This document shows, piece after piece, positions 26,185-34,216 of a DNA stretch of 64,000 nt. The DNA is taken from the NCBI RefSeq assembly GCF_016907385.1, contig NZ_JAFBBU010000001.1, forward strand, positions 2,232,001 through 2,296,000. Direction: 5' to 3'. A program made the translations under genes and the position numbers. Source of the DNA: Subtercola frigoramans. GTDB lineage: Bacteria; Actinomycetota; Actinomycetes; Actinomycetales; Microbacteriaceae. The stretch's first letter is position 1; each line of letters starts with the position of its first letter. The notes beneath the pieces were generated by a model. It was not told the DNA's origin. It saw only the letters and a program-made list of their open reading frames with translations, and did no database searches.

Positions 26185-27041
26185 AAGAGAGTCGAGGCAT
26201 AGTCAGAGCCGCGAGGCGGCTTATAGACACCCAGGACTGAGAAGTTCCGTCTCTTTACTATGTCGGCAAAATTTCCGACGAAGAAGTAGGTCCGAACCTT
26301 GTCGTTCCACATCTCGTCGTAGAACTTCTTCGTAATCAGCGCGCGAAGGTCGACGTCGCTAAGTCGACGATTATGGTACTGGAGCGCCGTAAGTTCCCAG
26401 TCAAGGATGCTTTGCTCGTGCCGCTTGCAGTCCGGTGATGCGCAGTAGTAGCGATATTTGACCTTGTACCGCGGCGGCGTGAGCATGGGGGCATCATCCA
26501 CCTCCCCGAGGAGATCTGGCTGGGCCATCGCGGCTGACATGCTGGCGATCTGTTCCGCACTCCACGGACCATGATATTCAAAGACAAGCGGCTCCAGCTT
26601 CCGTACCTCAATGAGACCCAGTGACTGCGCGTTAAGATCTTGTTCAACCCCGAGCCGCAGGTCGCACATTGTGGGCCCAATTAACTTCTCGAGTATTGGA
26701 CCTCGCGCCTTGGGCGTTAGAGGACCACGCTTGCCCCGAGTCAGCGTTTCCCAATTCGGACGGTGACTTTCCAAACGCGCGTCTTTAGTTGATCGAGCCA
26801 AGTCAACTTCAATAATCTCGTACTTATTGAACTGTTTGTCGCTACTGAGATGCCGGAAGGCAATCGGAAAGATACGAACCCACTCAGGTCCCGCATTGGT
26901 TAACCGAACACCTGCGACGCAAACGGTATCGACGTAAGACTTTGAGGGTTCTGGCGACGCCTTGACGGTAATGAGGACGCGACTGCGTTGGCTAAGCAAT
27001 GGACTCCTTGCGTTGGCGTCGAGTCTACAAATGCGCATCAT
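26181..27041 (-). CDS. Hypothetical protein convergent with DUF488
   Basis: Up to 286 aa, soluble. VLITVKASPEPSKSYVDTVC at the start, an acid-rich middle, then a Cys/His cluster (YRYYCASPDCKRHEQSILDW) that may bind zinc, and VRTYFFVGNFADIVKRRNFS near the end. A TTG at 26999 with AAGGAG just upstream is a better start than the ATG at 27041, which lacks a site. Its 3' end overlaps the DUF488 gene. I recall no named family; the pair may act together on nucleic acid. Confidence 0.65.
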   Translation of the reverse strand: MMRICRLDANARSPLLSQRSRVLITVKASPEPSKSYVDTVCVAGVRLTNAGPEWVRIFPIAFRHLSSDKQFNKYEIIEVDLARSTKDARLESHRPNWETLTRGKRGPLTPKARGPILEKLIGPTMCDLRLGVEQDLNAQSLGLIEVRKLEPLVFEYHGPWSAEQIASMSAAMAQPDLLGEVDDAPMLTPPRYKVKYRYYCASPDCKRHEQSILDWELTALQYHNRRLSDVDLRALITKKFYDEMWNDKVRTYFFVGNFADIVKRRNFSVLGVYKPPRGSDYASTLF

Positions 27042-27203
27042 GAATCTCGCTACGTCTTACCGCGCGCCCGAGTAATGATCACAAATGTCAGTAGCCTGGC
27101 TGCTGCGGTTCAGATGACCGCAGCCACCAAAATGGGAGATTCCGATTCGCCGTGAGGCCAACGACGAAATCGAGCCGGCCCCCGCTCCTCCGACTTCCCT
27201 CGA

Positions 27204-29681
27204 CTACCGTCCAAAGCCTTTGAGCTGAGACCATGAACCACGCGCGTCGAAGACGTCCGTTTCCGAGAGCAACAAATAGCGCCATTCACCGTCGTCTGGA
27301 TTCAGCGAATTGAGCGTATTTGCCCACGCCCGAGCTGCAAGACGCTTGGATTGAACTTCCTCAGACTCCATCTCGCGGTTCTGCTTTGTCTCGACCAACC
27401 AGCTCAGGGTTCGACCCGATGATTGTTCGACGACCACGAAATCCGGATTGTAGGTACGTCCTTCATGCGTCCACTGAATTGGAACATCATTCCTGTGAAG
27501 GCGCGCCCATACGACCACGTCGGTGCCTGCGTCTATCGCCTGCGCGGCGGCAAACTCGGTGCTCGTATCGAACCAAGCATGAGAATAGAGATTTTTGGCC
27601 CAAGAGTTGTACGCTACGTCGCGATCGAAGTCACCAATGTGACTGTGGATTGGCTGCTTTGGGGTAGACCGAATTTTGTTGAGCTCAATTACGTCGACGG
27701 TGTCGACATAGTCGACCGGTCTTGCAACTACCCGAAGACGACGACCAACTTCGGCAACCAATCGGCGTTGACAGCGCTCAAGGTACAGCGAGAGATTCTC
27801 TCGAGCGTTCGCACCCATCGCGGTAATGACCGCATCTACGATGCGCTCGGCGGCACCCGCCTCGGTTGCCCGCGCAGGCACCTCAGGAGACGCGAGCACT
27901 TTACTGATGAGCGCTGCGCGAGACTCCTCGAGCGGGATGTCGTACAAAGCACCTTCAACCGAGTCGGCAGCAGCTGAAGCCGTCATGTTGGCGTGTGTGG
28001 CATCGAGCCTCTTGGAATCGAGTACGGTCCTAATTAGCTCTCGGCCGTCGGACTCAGCCAAGCTCGCTCCGAGTTGCGAAAACGGCGCGAGGTCGACTAT
28101 TTGATTGAGCGAAGTTGTTCGCGACTCCGCCACCGCACGCAGAAGTGGAATCTTGATCGACCGACGCCCGGCGACAGGCGCGTACGCCACGGAGCCGCCC
28201 GCCGTGGCAGCAGTCTGTGCCGCAGCTTGGCTGGTTCTCGAATCAAGATCGATGACGAAACTCTTCGGAGCCAGATCACCTGAGTCAAACACGGGTACGT
28301 CAGAATCTCCGGGGATCGAAAGAGTGAATGGTACTTCCTCAGTCTCCTGTCGGACGATTCTGGTTCCATCAGCTTGCAACCGAATGACCGCGCGTGTGGC
28401 GTGATCGATGATCGCCTGATTCAAGACGTTTCTGTTGCGAAGCAGCGTTTCGTAGCGCTCGTGCGCGAGCACCTCAACTGTGTCGAGCAATTCGATGCCA
28501 GTGTATTTTCCAAATGGAAGTCTCATCCCTCGGCCAAGTGTCTGCTCGGTCAGAACCTCCGACACTGATGCCCGCATTGAGGCGATTACGTAGACGTTCT
28601 TGACATCCCATCCTTCTTTGAGCATGCCAACAGAGATGATGATTCGGATCGGGGACTGCGGATCCTCAACGGCATCCAGCGCCGCAAGGGTTTCTTCTTT
28701 CTCGGCAGTAGGCAGACCCGAGTGAACAAGAAGTGTGCGACCGGCCCATGCCCCCTCGTCGAATGAAGTCGATTCGAGGAGGGCTCGATAGTCTTCCGCT
28801 TCCTCAATTGATTGGGCAATGATGAGCATGACCGGATTTACGCGCGGGATGCCGTTCTCCGCGCAATAGCGCTCAGCCGTTGACGCTTTGAATTTCAGCA
28901 AGTTGACGCCGTCACCAAGCTTCGTCAGATCGTCAGCAGCATCGTCTTTTCGCCCGACGAGCACTGGCTTCTTTACCAGGCGATCAGCGATCGCGAATGA
29001 CAGCGGGTACCTGTAGACAATCTTCGCTTCGTCGGCCTTGGCAGGAGTAGCTGTGAGTCCAATAAGCAGCTGCGGCTTCAGATCTTTGATAGTCCTGTTG
29101 AAGGCTGGCCCTGTGTAACAGTGATGCTCATCCGCGAAGATCACCAGGTCGGGCAGGTTCGCCAGATACTCGTATAGCCCCGCACCAAGGCCCTCTTGGA
29201 ACTCGTGAGTCTTGCGTCCAGCATCTGTAGATGGTGACAAAAGCGCCTGAACGGTGAACACGTACACCTTCGTGACACTGCGGTCGTCCATCATCCGCCG
29301 GGTAGCGGCGGTGTCAAAGTTTGCGGCGGTCACTAGATACGGAGCGCAGCGGAGACTCCCCGTCAGAGATCGACGATGACCGCGTGTGAAGTTCGCTATC
29401 GTTTTGTCCCGAATTGTGGATCCGGGAGCGATGATCAAGAAATTACGAACGGGCGGAGTGGCACCGGCGAGGTACTCGATTAGGCCGGCAAGAACGTATG
29501 TCTTACCCACGCCCGTTGCTGAATCGACGATGCATTCGAAGGGTGCGGATTTTTGCTCCACGTCGAAATACTGCGACGTTTCGAGGATGACCGATTCCAC
29601 TGCCTTTCGATTCGGTTCGCGAAGCTGGAGCCTCTGCGATACCTCAGCGAGAAGGTCATACTCAATGGTGAGGTCAGACAT
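27204..29681 (-). CDS. Type III restriction endonuclease subunit (Res)
   Basis: About 825 aa. SF2 helicase core: Walker A ATGVGKT (about residue 52), DEHH box (FADEHHCY), motif III-like GLTATP, motif VI EQTLGRGMRLP; then a long linker and a C-terminal PD-(D/E)xK nuclease YNPDFVVVEQSSG...WLVETKQNRE. This is the Res layout: ATP-driven translocation and cutting after two inversely oriented sites meet. Its ATG has AAGGA nine bases upstream and overlaps the end of the methyltransferase gene by 8 nt. Confidence 0.9.
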   Translation of the reverse strand: MSDLTIEYDLLAEVSQRLQLREPNRKAVESVILETSQYFDVEQKSAPFECIVDSATGVGKTYVLAGLIEYLAGATPPVRNFLIIAPGSTIRDKTIANFTRGHRRSLTGSLRCAPYLVTAANFDTAATRRMMDDRSVTKVYVFTVQALLSPSTDAGRKTHEFQEGLGAGLYEYLANLPDLVIFADEHHCYTGPAFNRTIKDLKPQLLIGLTATPAKADEAKIVYRYPLSFAIADRLVKKPVLVGRKDDAADDLTKLGDGVNLLKFKASTAERYCAENGIPRVNPVMLIIAQSIEEAEDYRALLESTSFDEGAWAGRTLLVHSGLPTAEKEETLAALDAVEDPQSPIRIIISVGMLKEGWDVKNVYVIASMRASVSEVLTEQTLGRGMRLPFGKYTGIELLDTVEVLAHERYETLLRNRNVLNQAIIDHATRAVIRLQADGTRIVRQETEEVPFTLSIPGDSDVPVFDSGDLAPKSFVIDLDSRTSQAAAQTAATAGGSVAYAPVAGRRSIKIPLLRAVAESRTTSLNQIVDLAPFSQLGASLAESDGRELIRTVLDSKRLDATHANMTASAAADSVEGALYDIPLEESRAALISKVLASPEVPARATEAGAAERIVDAVITAMGANARENLSLYLERCQRRLVAEVGRRLRVVARPVDYVDTVDVIELNKIRSTPKQPIHSHIGDFDRDVAYNSWAKNLYSHAWFDTSTEFAAAQAIDAGTDVVVWARLHRNDVPIQWTHEGRTYNPDFVVVEQSSGRTLSWLVETKQNREMESEEVQSKRLAARAWANTLNSLNPDDGEWRYLLLSETDVFDARGSWSQLKGFGR

Positions 29682-31662
29682 CGGACGGTTCCTTCGCGAA
29701 ACGAGAGACGGTTGAGGCAACCGCTCGGTACGTAGTCAGGATCGAATCGGGTATCTTGCGCAATCGCGATCCTGGCCGGAGGTCTCGAAGAACCTCACCA
29801 GCGGCATCATCAATCTGAGTCGCCCAGATTTCGACGCATTCTTCTCTTGCGACCCTGTCGAGAATCGCTCTCACGGTGTCCCCCACGACCAACCCGTCGA
29901 TCACGACAACTCTTGTGTCTCCGTCGCGACCTGAACTGATTTCATCGGGTTGGTATCGCACTTTGATCTGAGCGCAAACGGCTCGAGCAAGCTCACTGTG
30001 CACAGCCCAGTCCGCGATATAGATACGATCGCCAACTTTCTCAAACATCGACGGTCCAACCACGAGGTGCGTGAACGCACCGCCGCCCAACCAGTTCACT
30101 GTCGTTTCGTCAGCGGTCTTTGTCGCTGAACGGAGGGCTCTGATGGTCCCCGGATCGAGACCCTCTACCGCGGGAGTTACCTTTCGGAGCAGTGCGTTGA
30201 ATACCTGGGCCTCTTGCGGAGTTAGGCCGGGCGGAAGCTCGTCTACGGGAACTCGATCTGTCACCGTTGAGATACCACCTTGATCCTCACCCGCTATCAC
30301 CATCTCAAGTCGGGGCTTGGTGAATGATGCGACAGTTGATGGGAGCAGCTCGCTCGTCACCCAGCGTCGGCCCATCTTGTGGGCTACAGCAGCTGTAGTC
30401 CCGGATCCGGCGAAGCAGTCAAGAACGATGTCTCCCGGATTGGTTGCGATATGGATAACGCGCTGCAGCAGCAACTCAGGCTTAGGCGTTGCAAATGGGT
30501 TGACCCCAGGGAACATCTTGGTGATCTCGTTCTTTGCAGTTCGGTTGTGACCAACTTCACTGTGTAGCCAGAGAGTTTGCGGCGCTCTCGACCCGCTGAT
30601 TTCGTCTAAATAACGCTTCAGCTTGAGGCCGCCCTGGCCCTTTTTTGTGAAATAGAGGCGAGGCCACGCGCCTCGCTCGTACCTCGCCTGCGCGACGACC
30701 TTGGCTGCTTCTAGGTCCCCCTTCACGAGGAGGGATTTCACTCCAGGACGTACTTCGGATTCAGGAACCCCGCAGATCATGGCGCGGCGAGCGCTGTCAC
30801 CGATATCTTCCATCTCATACTCGACGCCCCACTCCTCGAGCAGATCTTTCATCGTCTCCTGTTTCGAGCCCCAGCATCGGCCTGCCGCGGTATAGATAAG
30901 CTCACCAGTGAATGGAGACTGGATCGCATAAACCCAGCCTTGATTGCGTTTCGCGCTTGGCGCGGCCGGGTCACCCGAAATCCAAGGACGACTGTCACCG
31001 TCGCTAGCAACGTACAGAGCATCACGCGCAGCGAGCCTCGACAGCCTGTTAGAGCGCCACGTCCGTTTTTTCGAGTAGATCAGAATGTAGTCCTGATCCG
31101 TGCTGAGCTGCGGCGCGTCATTCCTGGGGCTATACGCCTTCTGCCAGATGACCGTGTCGACGTAGTTTTCCGGCCCGAACTCCTCGTCTAGCACCGATCT
31201 ACAGCGGTGCACTTCCGAGTCGTCAAGGTGCACCCAAACTGAACCGTCGTCGCTAAGAAGTGGCCAAATCTGTCGCAGCCGGTCCCTGAGCATCGTTAGC
31301 CAGATCGAATGGTCGATGTTGTCTTCGTAGTGATCAAATGTTTGCTGCGTGTTGAACGGCGGGTCAATGTAGACGAGTTTGACTTTTCCGACGTATTCGT
31401 CCGAGTACTCGGGAATCGAGTTCAGCGAAGCAAGAACGTGCATCGCGTCCCCGGTAATCAGCAGATTCTTAGTCGTAGGCGACATCACGGACTCCTCGGG
31501 CGTCGGCGATTCCACATACCCTACGGTGTTGAGCAGTCGAACCTCGGACGCGCGGTAGTCGGACGGATCAACCCACGTGTAGTCGTAACGACCGTCCGCT
31601 GACGACAAGAGCGTCTGGTCTTTATTGGTCCAGGTGAGCTCGAGTCGTCCACTGAATGCCAT
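29674..31662 (-). CDS. Type III DNA-methyltransferase subunit (Mod)
   Basis: 662 aa beta-class adenine-N6 methyltransferase. Catalytic motif IV is DPPFNT (near residue 100), SAM motif I LDCFAGSGTT near 430, with the target-recognition domain between them, the beta order. VWVHLDDSEVHRCRSVLDEEFG is typical of type III Mod proteins. It modifies host DNA and gives sequence specificity to the Res subunit downstream. The recognition site cannot be read from sequence. Confidence 0.9.
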   Translation of the reverse strand: MAFSGRLELTWTNKDQTLLSSADGRYDYTWVDPSDYRASEVRLLNTVGYVESPTPEESVMSPTTKNLLITGDAMHVLASLNSIPEYSDEYVGKVKLVYIDPPFNTQQTFDHYEDNIDHSIWLTMLRDRLRQIWPLLSDDGSVWVHLDDSEVHRCRSVLDEEFGPENYVDTVIWQKAYSPRNDAPQLSTDQDYILIYSKKRTWRSNRLSRLAARDALYVASDGDSRPWISGDPAAPSAKRNQGWVYAIQSPFTGELIYTAAGRCWGSKQETMKDLLEEWGVEYEMEDIGDSARRAMICGVPESEVRPGVKSLLVKGDLEAAKVVAQARYERGAWPRLYFTKKGQGGLKLKRYLDEISGSRAPQTLWLHSEVGHNRTAKNEITKMFPGVNPFATPKPELLLQRVIHIATNPGDIVLDCFAGSGTTAAVAHKMGRRWVTSELLPSTVASFTKPRLEMVIAGEDQGGISTVTDRVPVDELPPGLTPQEAQVFNALLRKVTPAVEGLDPGTIRALRSATKTADETTVNWLGGGAFTHLVVGPSMFEKVGDRIYIADWAVHSELARAVCAQIKVRYQPDEISSGRDGDTRVVVIDGLVVGDTVRAILDRVAREECVEIWATQIDDAAGEVLRDLRPGSRLRKIPDSILTTYRAVASTVSRFAKEPSDV

Positions 31663-32039
31663 TCGAAGTGCGCTCTTCCGGGTCGGGGACTTTCGTCAGG
31701 CGGTCGGCAGACCCGCGATTCTCGGGTTGCAGATTGAGCCTCGTTTCACCTTACCGGGCACCCGCCGGGTCACGGATATCCGACACTGCGTCACCAAGCC
31801 TGACCGTCGGAAAAGGGATGTTCCACCTAGTCACTGGCCGGAACTAGTTCAAGGCTCCCGTCACGCTCAATCGATTTGGGATGAAGAACAATTGCAATTT
31901 TCACAACAGACATTCCCGGCCGGACGATTGATTGCCCAGAAATTCAGTTCATACTTCTACCCACGCTCCCCTTCGCCCTGCGGCGTTCAGATGATCCAAC
32001 CGGATCGTCCGTCGCACAAACAAAGAGGAGGTGCTCACG
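31663..32039. other. Intergenic stretch, divergent promoters expected
   Basis: 377 nt between the divergent mod and RHH genes. No gene recognised. A possible TTGATT/TACTTC pair lies near 31925-31955 but is too weak to call. Confidence 0.4.
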
Positions 32040-32381
32040 ATGAGTGAGCAGAACAGTGAATCCGTATCCGGCCAATCAAGCCAGCTTCGAACCCTGGCGG
32101 TGCGCATCACCGACGACCTGCGTGCACAGTTGGACATCATTGCCCAGCTCACAGAACGCAGCGTCACCGAAGAGATTCGCGTTGCGCTCGAACACTGGAT
32201 CGAAAAGAGTAAATCTGATCCAGCTGTGCTTCGCAAAGCAGAGTCGGTTCGGGCTGACATCGAGCGGGAGGCCAAGGTCAAGAGCAACGCCATTGACGCG
32301 ATCTTCTCCGGTGAGAAGGGAGCCGCCAAGGCCCCTCCCCTGCCCCGCTCAGCCGGATCCGCGAAAGGTGCCACTGACTGA
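32040..32381 (+). CDS. Ribbon-helix-helix (Arc/CopG-like) DNA-binding protein
   Basis: About 113 aa. LAVRITDDLRAQLDIIAQLT then ERSVTEEIRVALEHWIEK is a ribbon-helix-helix unit (residues about 20-62); the remainder is charged and Ala/Pro-rich. ATG at 32040 has GAGGAGG eight bases upstream. Such proteins are common plasmid or ICE repressors and partition factors. It is followed by a strong hairpin and a DUF3846 gene. Confidence 0.75.
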   Translation: MSEQNSESVSGQSSQLRTLAVRITDDLRAQLDIIAQLTERSVTEEIRVALEHWIEKSKSDPAVLRKAESVRADIEREAKVKSNAIDAIFSGEKGAAKAPPLPRSAGSAKGATD

Positions 32382-32397
32382 TCGCAGTCATCCGGAG

Positions 32398-32432
32398 GGC
32401 TCTGCCTGACCATATGAGGGTCAGGCAGAGCC
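32398..32432. terminator. 14-bp stem hairpin terminator
   Basis: GGCTCTGCCTGACC (32398-32411) pairs perfectly with 32419-32432 around a 7-nt loop, 17 nt after the RHH gene. No T-run; probably a factor-assisted terminator. Confidence 0.6.
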
Positions 32433-32465
32433 TCTCCAGCGAACCCATCCGTTCGTGGAGGCAAC

Positions 32466-32487
32466 TCTCTAGCCACACGGCTAGAGA
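32466..32487. other. Hairpin in 5' leader of DUF3846 gene
   Basis: TCTCTAGCC and its complement GGCTAGAGA separated by ACAC, ending 28 nt before the DUF3846 ATG and just before its GGAG site. May control translation or be an operator. Confidence 0.45.
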
Positions 32488-32515
32488 CAACCCCCATGAA
32501 ATAGGAGAGCAAGAG

Positions 32516-32998
32516 ATGGTTACCGGGATTGTCATTCCACACGATTCAGACATGCCCGTTTACGAGCAGCAGTTCGCAGAGCTAACCGATTACCAGGAAG
32601 CGGTCGGCGGCTACATCGAACCGATCCGTCTGACGACAGCAAAGTTGACGATGTACGCCAATGAAGAAGGAAAGGTCCACCGCTTGCCGCGAAATCGCCG
32701 CGCAACAGCACTGTGGTGGTTATTGGATCCTATTGAACGAGCTCTGGAGGAGCTTGTCGGGAATGTCGTTGTGATCGGTGCCCCACACGGCACGTTCACC
32801 TCGGCGAGTGTGCCGGACGATCTGCATCATTTGTTACTCGGAGCGGCGCGCTTTCGGGTGGAAATCGAGACCGTCGCCCACCCAGATTGGCGGCGCACAG
32901 AGGTCGAATTCGATAACTATTTCGACGCCGCACTTCATGCGCTGCTTTATGCGGACGCTGACGACGCGGTAATCGACGTCAGGGTAGTTGAACAGTAA
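32516..32998 (+). CDS. DUF3846 family protein
   Basis: About 160 aa. IVIPHDSDMPVYEQQF, YQEAVGGYIEPIRL, LTMYANEEGKVHRLPRNRRA and LVGNVVVIG match the DUF3846 domain, common on actinobacterial plasmids and phages with unknown function. ATG at 32516 follows GGAG at eight bases. Flanked by hairpins on both sides, so transcribed as a single gene. Confidence 0.75.
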   Translation: MVTGIVIPHDSDMPVYEQQFAELTDYQEAVGGYIEPIRLTTAKLTMYANEEGKVHRLPRNRRATALWWLLDPIERALEELVGNVVVIGAPHGTFTSASVPDDLHHLLLGAARFRVEIETVAHPDWRRTEVEFDNYFDAALHALLYADADDAVIDVRVVEQ

Positions 32999-33020
32999 CG
33001 AGCCCCCGTCACAAAACAGA

Positions 33021-33074
33021 AGGCGGGATCGATCTGAGATTAGAGCGGGTAGCTCGTACAGATCGATCCCGCCT
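33021..33074. terminator. Strong intrinsic terminator
   Basis: 16-bp perfect stem (AGGCGGGATCGATCTG at 33021-33036 with 33059-33074), 22-nt loop, then ATTTTTATT. Lies just after the DUF3846 stop; classic rho-independent structure. Confidence 0.85.
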
Positions 33075-33126
33075 ATTTTTATTGGGATCGCTTTTGAAGT
33101 GAGGCGCCTCACTTCATTGCTGTGCT

Positions 33127-33408
33127 TTAGAAGGTCGGCAGCGACAGCAGGTTATTCGTCCAGACACCATCGGCATGCGTCTTCAGGTAGGCAGGTGACG
33201 TTGCCGGGTGGATAGCACCCACCGCGACTTGCTGCGCACCTGTGCCAACGTATGCCTTGTTGGTCTTGGTATCGACCCAGGCGACGAGCGACGGCTTGTC
33301 GTTATCACCGACGCTTCCGTCCTGAATGCTCTTCCACTTGTACCTGATGATCGACTCGTGCACTTTGGTTGTTCCGGCGAACCGGACGTGCGTGATCTGA
33401 ATACTCAT
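33127..33408 (-). CDS. DUF3892 family protein
   Basis: 93 aa. ITHVRFAGTTKVHESIIRYKW at the start and a C-terminal HADGVWTNNLLSLP match the small DUF3892 family of unknown function, often on mobile elements. ATG has AGGAATTGCA upstream. Convergent with the DUF3846 gene across the terminator at 33021-33074. Confidence 0.75.
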   Translation of the reverse strand: MSIQITHVRFAGTTKVHESIIRYKWKSIQDGSVGDNDKPSLVAWVDTKTNKAYVGTGAQQVAVGAIHPATSPAYLKTHADGVWTNNLLSLPTF

Positions 33409-33496
33409 TGCAATTCCTAAATGCTCGTTTGTCGTGCACGTGCAGCAGAACTACTGTTCAGCCATCGCGACGACAGATTTGAATGTTGAGAGGAGG

Positions 33497-33534
33497 GAGG
33501 GGCCGGCGAAACATGCGCGCGTCGCCGGCCCCTC
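33497..33534. terminator. 13-bp stem hairpin after the small basic gene
   Basis: GAGGGGCCGGCGA (33497-33509) pairs with 33522-33534, loop 12 nt, placed 5 nt past the stop of the minus-strand 42-aa gene. Likely its terminator. Confidence 0.65.
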
Positions 33535-33538
33535 TCGC

Positions 33539-33667
33539 CTAGCCCTTACCGAGGGTCGAGCCCGCGCTCGACTTCGACGGCTTGGATGACGAGTTGGACG
33601 CAAGCGTCTTCCCCGCCTTCGAGAGCGCAGTCTTCGACGGCTTGGATGAACGGCCTGATTTGGCCAT
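33539..33667 (-). CDS. Very small basic Ser/Lys-rich protein (42 aa)
   Basis: 42 aa, start MAKSGRSSKPSKTALSK, end SSAGSTLGKG; about 40 percent Ser plus Lys. AAAGGAACACC precedes the ATG, and a terminator hairpin follows the stop. An internal repeat, SSKPSK, occurs twice and is visible in the DNA as two near-identical 20-nt blocks. Similar tiny proteins occur in other actinobacteria as far as I recall. Possibly nucleic-acid binding. Too short for most gene finders. Confidence 0.6.
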   Translation of the reverse strand: MAKSGRSSKPSKTALSKAGKTLASNSSSKPSKSSAGSTLGKG

Positions 33668-33782
33668 GGTGTTCCTTTCTATTGAGAGAAAGGACAGATA
33701 CACACTCAGCTCAGCAATTCAAACTTGGCGTAGGCCCGCAGGGGAGCCTAGAGTCTAAGTGTCTTCCTACAGACACACAAAG

Positions 33783-33828
33783 ACCCCGATCTGTCTTTCG
33801 AGCCCCGCTCGATCAGGCTGATCGGGGT
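33783..33828 (+). terminator. Intrinsic terminator, plus strand
   Basis: ACCCCGATC (33783-33791) pairs with GATCGGGGT (33820-33828), followed by TTCTTTTCTTTCT. No annotated plus-strand gene ends just before it, so it may belong to an unannotated short transcript. Confidence 0.5.
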
Positions 33829-33859
33829 TCTTTTCTTTCTACGTCGCTATTCTACGTGA

Positions 33860-34216
33860 ACCTACCGACATATGCCTCACAAAGCCCTCAAAATGCTCGA
33901 GCTAGGACGATGTCCACCTAGTCCGAGATCGTCCGTTTACGAGGCATTGAGTGGCCAATTAGCGGCTAATTTGGCTGAGGGCAGACCTCCAAAGCGAATT
34001 ACACAGGTGTTATTCACAATTTCGGGTGTGTTATCAACCGAAAGGACGAAGTTATCCACAGGCACGCGCGATTGGTCACCCGGGTGGATACAAGTGTCGT
34101 ACTCGAAAATTGATCCGAATTGTCCAAGATAAAGTTCTCGAAAAACTCTTGATTCTTACCAATTAAATAGATCAGTCGGTCAGACCTGATCCGTTTCCGA
34201 GTTAAATTCGATTGGA
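33860..34216. other. Long non-coding region, origin-like
   Basis: No gene. Contains three direct 9-mers resembling DnaA boxes at 34010, 34031 and 34052, followed by AT-rich sequence (about 34105-34210). Lies between the small basic gene and the gajB-like stop. Confidence 0.5.
34010..34060 (+). repeat. Three DnaA-box-like repeats with 21-bp period
   Basis: TTATTCACA (34010-34018), TTATCAACC (34031-34039) and TTATCCACA (34052-34060), all in the same direction, start-to-start distance exactly 21 bp, two DNA turns. The last is a perfect DnaA box; the others differ by one and two bases. In-phase boxes beside AT-rich DNA are typical of iteron-like replication origins. No replication-initiator gene is next to it. 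Confidence 0.5.

Noticed and set aside
27102..27124. Hairpin after the Res gene as terminator
   Set aside because: 8-bp stem without T-run and 80 nt past the stop; too weak to list.
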